A stretch of 64,000 bases of DNA from Lepidodermella squamata (Eukaryota; Gastrotricha). Both the position numbers and the translations under genes were made by a program. The first letter of the stretch is position 1. Every line of letters begins with the position of its first letter. A model generated the notes under the pieces. It saw only the letters and a program-made list of their open reading frames with translations, made no database searches and had not been told where the DNA came from. This document shows positions 10,578 to 21,488 of the stretch, piece after piece. Location of the stretch: assembly GCA_047495785.1 (NCBI GenBank), contig JBLDXI010000054.1, forward strand, positions 434,001 to 498,000. Direction: 5' to 3'.

Positions 10578-12211
10578 TTGAGAAGCCGGTCAGGTCTCTT
10601 ACTCGATGTAGATTATAAATATATTTTTTTAGCGTTCTTTATATTGTTAATTGCAATTTTTCAAACTCTTGCTCATCAGTGCTTCGATTTATTGCGGAGG
10701 CGTAATCTAAGCGCAACTAACAAAAAGGATATTGCTGCGTCATAGCGAGATTGGCCTATCCGTTTTAAAGTTGAAAACTGGGTTCACGCAAGGAAGAGAA
10801 AAAGTGTTGCGAAGATGATCAAGAATAGTCGGCGATTTCAAGATATTATTGGGGTCGAGAAATGCGAACTGTTGAAATTGGAAGTGAAACTTAATTCCAA
10901 GTTGCTCAAGGCGAGAAAGCAGCTGCTGGCACGAAAATTTGGACTTACCGAGCGTCAGGTTGAAAGATTCTTCAGCAAACATAGCACTCAACGAACGGCT
11001 CGCTTCAAGCTAACATCTCAGCAGAATGAAACATTCGAGAAGGTATAATCAAGATGCGATATTTGATTAATATTAGGAGTGATCGTTATAGGAATTCAAG
11101 CAGAATCCTTCCACTTCGTTGCAAAGACTCAACGAGGTGGCAGAAGCCTTGGGCATAACATTTTACCAGGCCACGCATCTTTTCAAAAAACGGCGAGCTC
11201 AATTGGGAATTCACGGTATAGCTGGGACATCTAAATCCGTTGGAATCACGGATTCTCAACTTGCCGAACTGCAGGAAGCATTCCAATCCACGTTGGTTAG
11301 GGGCGGAAGCTTTGACGATGCTCTCTATCAAGGTTTGGCCGAGAAAACCGGATTGAAAAGAACCGCGGTCATGAAGTGGTTCTTAGCCCAGCGCAAATCT
11401 GCTGGCCTCGTAAGGAAATACGAAACTCTCACTCGAAGTAGTATCAGCTTTCTGAATGCCGTGAGTTCAACTCTTGATCATAGTTTACAGTTTACAATGT
11501 ATATAAAATTGTGTGCCTCAGGAATTCGCTGTTTCGAGCCGAATAGAAGACGGCAGAGCGCTAGCAATTGCAGACAAGTTGGGATTAAATTTCAGAAAGG
11601 TCACATCTTTTTTCTATATGAAGCGGAGACACTTGAGAACTGTTAATAATGAGCAATCTCGTCTTGGCACACTGAAGCATGATCAACGAAATGCCTTGAC
11701 TAAGGTGTGATAGTGCTCATAATTCCTAACATTGACGTTTTGTGCTTTGTTATTTTGTTTTCAGGAGTTTCCTGAGAATGAAGATCCACAGAAAAATCGC
11801 ATGACTAGTCTAGCTGACAGAATGGAATCACCTTCTGATATTGTGAAACCTTTCTTCGAAATCCAAAATGGTAAAAAACGAGCTCCTGCTAGACGTCGAG
11901 GAAAAATCTTCTTTACCTTGGAGCAGCGTCTTCTCCTAGAAAAGGTGATTAACTCGATAAATTTCAAGATTCCATGATCGCTTTTATTCATCTTTCAATT
12001 TTCCAGGAGTATGAAATCTCTAAATTCGTAACACATGAGCAAGCTGAACGCCTAGCTACATCTATGGGATTATCGACCGAGAGGGCAATAAAGCTTTCAC
12101 TTTGTTTCCGAGTTCCTCATAAATTACTTCAATTTTTAGATACGCGGATGGTTCAGGTCGAAACGGTTTTATGAACAAGAGCAACATAAAAAACATAAGG
12201 AAGGATCATGA
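10578..12211 (+). pseudogene. Multi-homeodomain gene 2, 5' end decayed
   Basis: An exon 1 relic is readable at 10578-10612 (GGTCAGGTCTCTTACTCGATG then TAG), with no ATG. Exon 2 is 10680-11042; unit 1 has an in-frame stop (GCG TCA TAG) and scrambled frame before VENWVHARK. From 10815 on the gene is open: 11092-11460, 11522-11704, 11765-11944, 12007-12084 and 12140-12211 (stop 12209-12211). Units 2 to 7 keep helices ERFFSKHS, HLFKKRR, VMKWFLAQRK, TSFFYMKRR, KPFFEIQ and IRGWFRSKR. The last intron uses GC at 12085 (GAGAGG|gcaata). Either a pseudogene or a gene now starting at the Met at 10815; the former seems likelier. Confidence 0.7.
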
Positions 12212-12485
12212 ACTCCAGATCTCACGAAGGACTTCCTAGCAATAAGTCAAGCAATATGCTCTGATTTTTGGTTTTTTAAACGTTTTTTTGATATTATTAG
12301 CCGTACTATATTTTTTAAGGCGAATACTTCTTTTTTAGTGAAGCGAAATACCCAGGATTAATATTGTAATTTTACCTGAGCAGTTGCGACGAGCTCTGAA
12401 CTTCTCCTGTTGAAATTTTACTCGTCGCGTCGAATGTTTACTGACAAACTGACTGCCTAATTTGTAGCATAATATTAATAAACGG

Positions 12486-12947
12486 CTATAAGGTTGATGG
12501 GCATTTTTCAGATTTATTAGATTTAGATTTTTCGCTGTTCTGTCGGTTTCTCGAGTGGATTCGGAGTTGAAACTGGTGTCGAGCTGCCGATCTTCTTGAT
12601 GATGTTCGCGGCGGTTCGTGGATCTCAAACCTCGATCGAATTTGTTCACTACCTTTGCCGGCTCCCACGATTTTGTGAAGGTACGTCATGAACCCAGCAT
12701 AACGTCTGAGTTTGAGGGCTGGGAGTTGCACCCCGGTAATTTTGCAAAAACGATCTTGAACTGAGTCCAGTCGATCCAGGATTGAAGGTGCCGCGTGGGC
12801 ATACGCAATCATTCCACCCTCCAATATGGACCAGCAGTAGGTTTTGAAGGCATTTCCAAGCTGTTTTTTGAGAGGTACGGTTGTAACCTGAATAGTTGCG
12901 TAACTACCGTGTTGGCTTGTGCAACTTATCCGAATACACTGATCCAT
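12486..12947 (-). pseudogene. Non-LTR reverse transcriptase C-terminal fragment
   Basis: 153-codon frame. Residues such as KQLGNAFKTYCWSILEGG, then SILDRLDSVQDRFCKITGV and LKLRRYAGFMTYLHKIVG match the layout of the region after the RT domain in LINE ORF2 proteins (a polypeptide pairing with L-D-R-L-x-x-V-Q-x-R). It is not the same family as the adjacent 12966-13527 fragment. No catalytic motif is included. Confidence 0.5.
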
Positions 12948-12965
12948 GGTTAGCCCCGAGTAAGG

Positions 12966-13527
12966 AATTGAATTGAATTCAAATATTTATTGTTCATTGA
13001 TATAATATGAATAAGGGAGACGAAATAAGTGAAATATATCAATGACGCGGGGTCGCAAGATTATATGCGCTCGCCGGCGGCAGTGCGATTGTTGACACAA
13101 GTGGGCGGGGTGATGGATTATTTATCGAAGGCAGACACACATGTAAACACAGCGAAGGAGAAGGGGAGGAAGAAGAAGGGTAGAGAGAGGAGAAAGCAAA
13201 GGATAGAGGGAGAGAGAGAGGCGGCAAGGTCAGACATCGAAGGACCCCGAGGAAGCCTGCTGGCGATCAAGGCCAGCGGGGAACGGGGCGGAGAGGCGGA
13301 GTCGCTCGATTTCTTCTCTAAGAGGGAGAACGAACCGGACGGCATTCGCAGCACAACGGCGCTGGGTCTGCTCGAAGAAGGCAGGCAGGCTCTTCACGCC
13401 ACAGCGGCGTTCCAGCTCTGAGACACGGACCCAGTCATCGCGGCGGATGTTTAGCAGGCTGCGCAGACAGTCGTTCTGAAACACATCAAGCTGCTCAGCT
13501 GCCTCTTGGGCGCGGTATTTCATATTC
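12966..13527 (-). mobile_element. 3' end of non-LTR retroelement
   Basis: Encodes the ORF2 C-terminus (RSLLNIRRDDWVRVSELE, then CGVKSLPAFFEQTQRR and FVLPLREEIERL) followed by a pyrimidine-rich 3' region and an AATAAATATTTGAATTC-type tail at 12966-13000. It matches the 3' part of the plus-strand copy at 51345-53010. A 5'-truncated insertion. Confidence 0.8.
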
Positions 13528-13636
13528 AAATTATCAGACAGGCAGTTTTAGTGATAATCTTAGTTCTTAGGTGATCCTTGCGAAGAATATCGCTGAGTTG
13601 AGTGAATTTTTATGTTAGTTTAGCACTTACCAATCT

Positions 13637-13909
13637 TTGCGGATCTTTGGCTTAACTCAGGTTATGGCTCGAGGAATTTTACTGGAAGTTGGCATGTCGA
13701 TTCCTCAGGTTCGCAACTTTTCCCGAGTAAGGAAAAAAGTTGAAGAGAATGCTGATACCTCCTCATTTGATTTTCTTTTTGATTTTGAATTGAATTTTGG
13801 TTTCATGAATCGAGGATCTGGCGGCGTCACATTTTTTGTAAAAATAATGAAACTGTCATCTGTCACTGATATGTCAAGCCTCATTGCAAATGCGAATACG
13901 AATGATTAA
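13637..13909 (+). pseudogene. Homeodomain fragment upstream of gene 3
   Basis: 90-codon frame. The first 40 residues (TQVMARGILLEVGMSIPQV, then RNFSRVRKKVEE) resemble the helix 2-3 part of unit 1 with the Trp changed to Asn-Phe. The remainder is low complexity. A relic of another array member. Confidence 0.4.
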
Positions 13910-13985
13910 CAGGAAGTTTCGGTTGTATTGTCTGTAGGTGAATTTCCTATCTAAACACTTTGAATAATCAATTTTGTTTGACAAA

Positions 13986-15248
13986 ATGTTGCCAACCCAG
14001 CTGAAAGCCGATCAGCGCTCTTACTTGTTGAAGGTAACGCCATGAATAATGCTTCAAAATTATACTATTATTTACTAATTTCAAATCTTACTCAGTGCTT
14101 CGATTTGATGCGAAATCGTATTCTTACTAAAGATATAGCTGAGCTCATAGCGAAAAAGATTGGCACATCGGTTGTGAAAGTGCGAAACTGGTTTCACAAA
14201 AGAAGAACAAAAAAAGACGTTGATGGGAAAGCTATGAAGATCTTGCGATTGAAAGATATTCTCGGGGAAGAAAACAACGAATTGTTGATGCTCGAAGTGA
14301 AAAATGATCCTAAACTGAGCAAGGGCAGACAGCAGATGCTGTCACGACGATTCGGCTTGACTGAGAGCCAGGTTGAACGATTCTTCCGCAAGCATCGAAG
14401 CCAACGAAGGGCACGTGTTCAATTGAAGTTGACATCCCATCTAATTGAAGAATTCGAGAAGGTTAAAACGAGGAGCGCTATTTGTTTTATCTGGTGGTGG
14501 ATTTTTTTTACAGAAATTCAAGCAGAATCCTGGCGCTTCAAAGAAAAGGTGCCGCGAAATGGCTGAATCCTTGGGCATAACAGTTAATCAGGCCACACGC
14601 CTTGTCTTAAAGCGACGAGCCCAAGTGGGATTACGTGGTAGAAAAGCAAAATCTGAATCAATTAGATTTACGAATTTTCAGCTGGCGGAACTACAGAAAG
14701 CATTCCATTCAACAATGGCAAGGGGCGACAGATTTGACGATGCACTTTATGGAAGTTTGGCTGAACAAACCGGATTGAGAAGGTATTGGGTCAGGAATTG
14801 GTTTGTTACCAAGCGCAAATCTGTTGGCCTCGGAAAGCGATTAGCTCTTGATCAAAACACTGCCTGCGTTTTAAATGCTGTGAGTTCACCCTTGGTGGAA
14901 GGTTGAAATATTCCAGATGTATTATTCTTCAGGATGGCCGAGCGCAACTGACCTTGGAACAGCGACTTGTCCTGGAGAAGGTGGTTTTATTAGTTTGAAG
15001 AGTTGGAGATATTTATTCGCTCCATTATGCTAATAATTTAGGAGTATGCAACCTCAAAATTCGTAAAGCACTTGCAAGCTGAACGTCTAGCTGCCTCAAT
15101 CGGATATCCCACCGAGAAGGCAATAACGTTTACACTTTATTTCCGAGTTCTTTCTTTATTCCTTTCATTTTTGTAGATAAAGAAGTGGTTCAGGTTGAAA
15201 AGAGAGAATGAAAAAAAGAAACAGAAGGAAGAAGCATTAGGTTTGTGA
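13986..15248 (+). CDS. Multi-homeodomain gene 3 (units 5-6 deleted in frame)
   Basis: Exons: 13986-14033, 14096-14461, 14514-14879, 14933-14980, 15042-15119 and 15177-15248 (stop TGA). All introns are phase 0. Unit 1 VRNWFHKRR, unit 2 ERFFRKHRSQRR, unit 3 RLVLKRRAQVG, unit 4 VRNWFVTKRKSVG and unit 7 IKKWFRLKR are intact. The fourth exon is only 16 codons and reads DGRAQLTLEQRLVLEK. It fuses a stub of the unit-5 exon to the end of the unit-6/7 exon, removing units 5 and 6 without breaking the frame. A predicted five-unit protein of about 355 residues. The last intron is GC-AG (GAGAAG|gcaata...ttgtag). Intact and possibly expressed. Confidence 0.75.
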
Positions 15249-15640
15249 ACATCATGGTTTCTCCTGTAATATTTCGAAGCTAAGATCGAATTTCACAACT
15301 GCTGCTTTCACAACTTTGACATGACATCAGTTTTGAACAGCGCAGCTAAGCGACATTCATTTTCAGTAGAGCAAAACGATCGGGAATCTTGAGTTGATAT
15401 ACTTGGAATAAATATACTGTTATTAATTGATATTGAAATTTGAAATGACTATAACACAAGTATTTTATTTCCTTGGTAGGTGTAATCCTTTGAAGTATGA
15501 TGAATTCTGAATTCGTATCAAACGAGATTAGTAACAATTTCATACGAGCAGTTCTATTGCTTATAAAAGGTAATATTTCCGATATAATATCGAAATAGAA
15601 TCCTAACGTAGGTTGACAGTTGACATGTCAATTCAGCAGA
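15249..15640. other. Intergenic, no gene seen
   Basis: AT-rich spacer after gene 3. Only short shadow ORFs; no repeat structure was recognised. Confidence 0.4.
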
Positions 15641-16060
15641 TCCAAAATTGGGCGTCCTCGAAAGCTTAAGACGGCTCTGGTTGCCTCGAAGAATTTCGGA
15701 ATGCCGTCGAAGGCGCAAATGAAGGGTGAACGCAGAGGAAGGGTGGGCCATGTCGAGGTCCTCGCACAGCGGCAGCTCGAATTGGTCAGCAGACAATGAA
15801 AGACCCGACACTGGGAACACGAACTCGGTCCTCGTTCCTCACAGTGGACGTTACAACGAGCAATCCATCTGTAAAATAAAGAGCCTGAGCAAATTATGCT
15901 CGGAGGCTGACGACATACAGACGAGGCCGAAGGCCCAGTTAGAGCGAACAGGGGTAAGATAAAGAGTCCGGCGCCAGCCTCGGGATAAGAGTAAAAGTTC
16001 GACAGCGCTCCCCACCACCGACGTCAATTGGGGCCAGTGTGCGACTTTCAGGGGGGATGA
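15641..16060 (-). pseudogene. Non-LTR reverse transcriptase C-terminal fragment
   Basis: The minus strand carries GWRRTLYLTPVRSNWAFG, matching RRWRRTLYLTLVRS in the fragment at 54926-55250, and a frameshifted FVLPLREDLE-type segment near 15750. A C-tract of about 13 bases follows at 16070-16083. A dead fragment. Confidence 0.55.
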
Positions 16061-16238
16061 GGGGATGGCCCCCCCCCCCCCTCCCAGCACTGGCAGCAAG
16101 CTTCGACAAAGTTATACGCGTCACTGATTTGCGTTCCCCCGATTCAAATCCAATTCCTTGAGAATGATTTACAGGAATCTTTTCTTTTGTGTTATCTGTA
16201 GGCATTCTTAATCCGAATCACCAATTTCGCTTGGCATC

Positions 16239-17873
16239 ATGTCGCCAACCCAGTTTTATGCCGATCAGGTCTCTTACCTTATAAAGGTAGCGCTTTATTA
16301 AACTTACTTGTTATTAGTGTTTTTTTTACAATTTTATTTGCTCAGTGCTTCGATTCGATGCGAAATCGCGTTCTTACTAAGGAAATCGCCGAGTTGATAG
16401 CAAACGAGATTGGCACATCGGCTGTTAAAGTTAAAAAGTGGTTTCACACAAGGAAGGGAAAACGTGTTGATAACATGAGCAGGAAGTTTCGGCGATACCA
16501 AAATATTATAGGGGAGGAGAAATACGAACTGTTGAAATCGGAAGTGAAACATGATCCAAAGTTGACCAAGGCGAGAAAGGGACTGCTGGTACGACGATTC
16601 GGCCTCACCGAGCGTCAAGTTGAAATGTTCTTTTACAAGCATCGTATTCAACGACAGCAACCTTTTTGCTTAACACCCCAGCAGAAAGAAATGTTCGGGA
16701 AGGTATAACTGAGAACTGATAATTGCTTTCCTATAATGTTCCCGTAATGAACTGATAATGTTCGCTATAGGAATTCAAGAAAAATCCTGTCGCGTCTCAG
16801 CAAAGATGCGGTGAAGTGGCTGAAGCCGTGGGAATAACATTCAACCAGGCCAAGCGGCTAATCGTTAAACGACGAGCTGAAGTGGGGTTGCACGGTAGAA
16901 TGGCGAAATCTGAATCCATTCGATTCACAGAATTTCAACTGGCAGCACTGCAGGAAGCATTCCAGTCCACGGTGTCAAGGGGCGACAGCTTCGACCTTGC
17001 CCTTTATCAAAGTTTGGCCAAGAAAACCGGATTGAAGAAGGCCGTGGTCAATAATTGGTTCTTAACCCGGCGCAAATCTGCTGGCCTGGTAAATAAACGA
17101 GTACGTCTCGAACCAAGTTCTATCCGCGCTCTTGATGCAGTGAGTGCAACTCTTGATCAAAAGTTGCCATGTTCCTAATATTTGTGCCTCAGGAATTTGC
17201 TTTATCTAGCGGAATGTTTCGCAACAGAATGCAAACAATTGCGGAAAATTTGGGATTAACTGTCAGACAGGTTGAACACTTTTTCGTAATGAAACGGAGG
17301 CAATTGAGAACTGCGAAAAAAGAGCAATCTTGTCTTCGCACGCTCAACAATTTTCAACGAAAAGCCTTAAATAAGGTGCGATGAGGCATTGAATTTAAAT
17401 CGATGTCGGTGTACGTATTGTTATTTTTGCAATCAGGAATTCAATGAGAATCCAGATCTCCTGGAAACTGGACTAACTCGTCTTGCTGAAAGGCTGGAAA
17501 TCTCGTTTAATACTGTGAAAAGTTTCTTCGAAATCCGCCGTTCAAAAGTCAGAGGGCATTCTAGAAGCCGAACGACCTGGGAACAGCGGTTTCTTCTTGA
17601 AAAGGTTATTGTTCGAGTGTGAAGATTGAATGGATTGCTTTGCTTTATCATTGTGCTTCAATTTATTCAGGAGTATGAAATCTCCAAATTTGTAACACTC
17701 AAGCAAGCTGAACGCCTAGCTACATCATTGAGATTATCGACCGAGAGGGCAATACAGCTTACACTTTTTCCGAGTTCCCCGAATATTTCTTCAATTTATA
17801 GGTACGGGGCTGGTTCAATTCGAAACGATTTTCTGAAAAAAAGAAAGAGAAGAAGCGGGAGACGATTGGATAA
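16239..17873 (+). CDS. Multi-homeodomain gene 4, seven units, intact
   Basis: Exons: 16239-16286, 16346-16702, 16771-17139, 17193-17375, 17437-17604, 17671-17748 and 17802-17873 (stop TAA). Exon lengths are 16, 119, 123, 61, 56, 26 and 24 codons including stop, giving 424 residues. Every exon is a multiple of three. Recognition helices: VKVKKWFHTRKG, EMFFYKHR, RLIVKRR, VVNNWFLTRRK, EHFFVMKRR, KSFFEIRRSK and VRGWFNSKR. Introns cut units 1, 3, 5, 6 and 7 after helix 1, where exons begin Glu-Phe or Glu-Tyr. A second intron splits unit 7 before the Trp and has a GC donor (GAGAGG|gcaata). A nuclear DNA- or protein-binding role is inferred from the fold. Residue 51 is Thr, Lys or another non-Asn residue, so classical TAAT recognition is doubtful. 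Confidence 0.85.
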
Positions 17874-18013
17874 TGAAAATGTTGAGTCTCCTGTCGTTAA
17901 TCTGACCCTAATTGATATTTTGTTTTCAAATAATTAATGAAGAATTCATTTTCAGTAAAGCAAAATTCCTAGTAATCGTGATTGAAATGTTAATTTTACC
18001 TTATTGAACCATC

Positions 18014-19688
18014 ATGTCGCCAACCCAATTTAATGCCGATCAAGTATCTCACTTGATGGAGGTAACGCGAAGGCTACGTTTATTGAACAGTTCTTCGTAT
18101 TGTAAATGAATGTTTGTGCTTACTCAGTGCTTCGAGTTGATGCGAAAGCACAACCTTACCAAGTATATGGCTGAGGTTATAGCGAGAAATATCGGCACAA
18201 CGGTTGTTCGAGTTCAAAATTGGTTTCACAGAAGAGGAAGGAAAGGAGTTGAAGAGAAAACCAAGAAGGTATGGCGATATGAATTTATTCTCGGGAACGA
18301 AAAGAGCAAATTGTTGATGTCGGAAGTGAAGCGTAATCCCAAGTTGTTCAAGGCGAGGAAGCAGCTGTTGGCGCGAGAATTCGGTCTCACCGAGCGCCAA
18401 GTTGAAAGATTCTTCCGCAAGCATCGTATCCAACAGAGCACATGCGTTCGCCCGAAAGTGACACAGCTGCAGAAGGAAATATTCCAGAAAGTATGTTGTA
18501 AGGCGATATGAGACCCTCCGCCATAAATACATAAACGAAAATCTTTATCCCGGATACTTTTTTACTGCTACCATTTTTTTGCCATTAGGAATTCATACAG
18601 AATACCAGCGCGTCGCAGCATAGATTTCGCGAAATTGCTGAGATTGCAGGCATAACATTCTGTCAGGCCAGACGTCTTGTCGTTCAAAGACGGGCAGAAG
18701 TGGGACTCCGACGCAGAAGGGCGAAATCTGAACCCCTTGAATTCACCAAGTCCCAACTAGCAGAACTGCAGGAAGCATTCCAGTCAACAATGGTGAGGGG
18801 CGATAGCATTGACGATGCCCTATATGAAAGTTTGGTTGGGAAAACTGGATTGAAAAAAACTGCGATCAAGAATTGGTTCTCCGACCAGCGCAAATCAGGT
18901 GGCCTCGCGAGGAAACAAAAAATGCTCGATACAAGTATTATCTGCGCTCTAAATGCTGTGAGTTTTTGCTAAAACGTTTCAATGATCCAAATAAGCTTTT
19001 CCTCAGGAATTCGCTGTATCGAGCCGAATGGAAGACGGCAGAGTGCAAGCAATTGCGGACAAGTTGGGATTAACTTTTGGACAGGTTACACATTTTCTCG
19101 CTATCAAGCGAAGGCAATTGAGGACTGCAAGAAATGAGCAATCCCGGTGCAGCGGACTGGAGCGTGACCAACGTAATGCGTTGACTAAGGTGTGATTAGT
19201 CTCTTAATGCCAATCGATAACTTTTTCTATGTTCAGCAATTCGATGAGAATCCAGATCTACAGGAAAGTGGAATAACTCGTCTGGCTGAACGATTGGAGA
19301 GCCCTCTTAATATTGTGAAACGTTTCTCCCAAACGCACCGTGCGGAAGCTAGAGGTCCTGGTGTATGTCGAGTTACCTGGGAGCAGCGGCTTCTTCTAGA
19401 AAAGGTAAACAAAAATTAACAAGTTTGATTTTTGAAGGGTGAAGGCGTTACTTTGTTTCATAATTTTGATTCAATTTTTTCAGGAATATGAAATCTCCAA
19501 ATTCGTAACACGCGATCAAGCTGAACGACTAGCAACGTCAATCGGATATCCGGCCGAGAAGGCAAAATAAACCCTACACTGTTATTTTCCTTAGAAAATG
19601 TTTTGATCATTTTTAGATACAGCGGTGGTTCAGTTGGAAACGTTATTCGAAAAAAGGAAACCGGAGAAAGAATCAATCGGTTTCATAA
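18014..19688 (+). CDS. Multi-homeodomain gene 5, seven units, intact
   Basis: Exons: 18014-18061, 18128-18490, 18589-18957, 19007-19189, 19237-19404, 19484-19561 and 19617-19688 (stop TAA), for 426 residues. It has the same architecture and phase-0 introns as gene 4, which ends 140 bases upstream. Helices: VRVQNWFHRRGRK, ERFFRKHR, RLVVQRR, IKNWFSDQRK, THFLAIKRR, KRFSQTHR and IQRWFSWKR. In units 5 and 6 one aromatic of the core pair is replaced (FL, FS). The last intron has a GC donor (GAGAAG|gcaaaa). The start Met lies in the conserved exon-1 motif, Met then TQFNADQVSHLM. Confidence 0.85.
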
Positions 19689-19918
19689 TATCTCATCTCA
19701 CGTCGAATGACGCAAAATCAACTTAAATGAATGATATTGAATTTTAAATTTAGCGATTCTCTCGACCCTGTCTAATATGACATCAGTGAAATGCCTGATA
19801 TGAAATAACTGTTCATAATTTGATGTCTTTATCAGAACGGGGAGGAAATTTTTATTTTGTTGCTGTTGAAACTAATTTCACTGCTTGGAAATTCCCAGGC
19901 TGTCGTTACTCGAGCATC

Positions 19919-20358
19919 ATGTTAGACCCAAAAAAGCAACTTTCACAAAATCAATCGTCCTATTTGCTAAAGGTTACAACTGACCAATTCCTTAATCGTT
20001 GTTAGTGATACTAATTTTGTGTCTACAAGAGCTTCGAAGTGATGCGCGATCGTATTCTCACTAGCGGTATTGCAAATCGCATAGCGAAGAAGATTGGCAT
20101 ATCGGTTTTTCAAGTTGGAAATTGGTTTTACAGAAGAAGAAAACATGAAAGGCATTGGCGCCCACCTCGATTGGAAATGATTAGCCAGTGGCAATGGCGT
20201 AGAATCATCAGGGTAGCTGAATCATGATTCGCATTCCTGAGAATTTGTCTGTAACCCTTATCCAGGAGGTCGATAATCACTACGTCCTTCCTCGGCATGT
20301 AATAACTAAGCTGATGGCCGAAACTGGACTGCATGCGATTCAAATCGGCCGCTGAGAC
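19919..20358 (+). pseudogene. Truncated homeodomain gene 6 (duplicate of gene 9's 5' end)
   Basis: Exons: 19919-19972 (MLDPKKQLSQ, 18 codons), 20030-20212 and 20266 onward. Unit 1 reads VGNWFYRRRK. The second unit (HYVLPRHVITKLMAE, then TGLHAIQ) is cut at about 20343 by a short patch reading ATCGGCCGCTGA, which introduces a stop. Sequence matching gene 9 resumes near 20366 (ATACCGCGC...ATGATGGCGAAGAACGG). The patch resembles a 14-base word in the nearby retroelement fragments. No units follow. Confidence 0.65.
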
Positions 20359-20609
20359 GAGCTTCCACAAAATACCGCGCATTAATGATGGCGAAGAACG
20401 GATATCAAACGCCTTGCAAAAAGGTATTACAGCCACAGCCAGAGGTTCGCAAATACCTTTCCCCAGATGCGCAAGAGTGGCGCACGCGACCGGTCCTACG
20501 TGCGCCACTCTTCCATATTGCATTCTCCTTAAGCCAGTTGAAAAACTAATATTCAGGGTGTTTTTCATGAATAATTTGGGTTTCTGCGAATTTTGCTTAG
20601 TTGAACTTC

Positions 20610-20870
20610 TTCATATTCTTCATACCGGCCGTGGTGGACGCGGTGCGCGATTCGCAGCGGCACGTCAGGAGCGGATCGGTGAGCACGGAACGCGTACTGG
20701 TTGTCAGGCAGCAGGCTGAGATCCTCCATGAACCCACTTAACCAGCGCGCGATGATCGATTCGAGTAGCTTGCCGTCAACTGGGAGCAGCGAGATCGGCC
20801 GCTGAGATGAGATGGCGCCATCAGAAGAGTGGGGCTTGAAAAGGGGCAAGCGTTTGTGCGGAGTGCGCAC
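20610..20870 (-). pseudogene. Non-LTR reverse transcriptase N-terminal fragment
   Basis: Encodes SSQRPISLLPVDGKLLES, then ARWLSGFMEDLSLLPDNQY and AFRAHRSAPDVPLRIAHRV. These are RT blocks 1-2 of the same family as 32560-32840 and 51345-53010. The catalytic block is absent. Confidence 0.75.
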
Positions 20871-21488
20871 TCTGGTTGGCGTTGCTTCTACTATGTATGA
20901 GATGCGACGTAATAATGAAGTTATCCCGATAATACAAATTAGCTTGTCCCGGTACGAAGTATTTTATTACAAATATCAAGAAAGTACTGCCAAGGATCTT
21001 CCTTACTTCGCAACTCGTACGATAGGTGATGCGTTTGCAGCTGCATTGTTTTAAATTCTCGGTTGGCTTAACGTTTTTCCCTCTCTAGTTCGGGGATCAT
21101 GGTGCGAAGAACAGGTGTGCTGCGGTGTCGTGACCCCAGCTAACGGGACATCAACCTGAGGAAGGCTAAAAAACCACAGGGGGATCCTTTGATATCTTCG
21201 GATGGGTCCTGGAAAACAAGTAGAAAACATCTCAGCTCCCGGATCCTACTTAGCACACTGCGGGGGATTGTAGGATTGTTCCGCATTAGTCGTTTCGAGT
21301 TACGGGATTGACATTTGACACAAAACAACGGGGGCTCAGGTATACTCAACGAGGTTATCCGGGAAGCAAACCGCATGTGGGAATATTTCAGACGAAGCGC
21401 TCTGGTGTTGGCTCAATGAGCAGGGAAGCTTAGAAGATGGGATATAGCTGTTATCAACCTGTAATCCTCAGTTAGCTTCGATCCGTGC
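20871..21488. other. Spacer between the array and the class C receptor gene
   Basis: No gene. A diverged member of the GTGCGAAGTA repeat family lies at about 21102-21257. Confidence 0.5.
21102..21257. repeat. Diverged GTGCGAAGTA-family repeat
   Basis: Starts GTGCGAAGAA and ends in TACTTAGCAC. It shares GGTGTCGTGACCCCAGC, AACCACAGGGGGATCC and GTAGAAAACATCTCAG with the 6456-6613 copy in inverted order. Confidence 0.5.

Noticed and set aside
13029-13421. 130-codon ORF on the plus strand
   Set aside because: Lys/Glu/Arg-rich antisense reading of the pyrimidine-rich 3' region of a retroelement.
20474-20516. 12-bp stem hairpin AGAGTGGCGCAC/GTGCGCCACTCT
   Set aside because: Short, isolated, no T-run, no flanking duplication; not enough to call a terminator or element.
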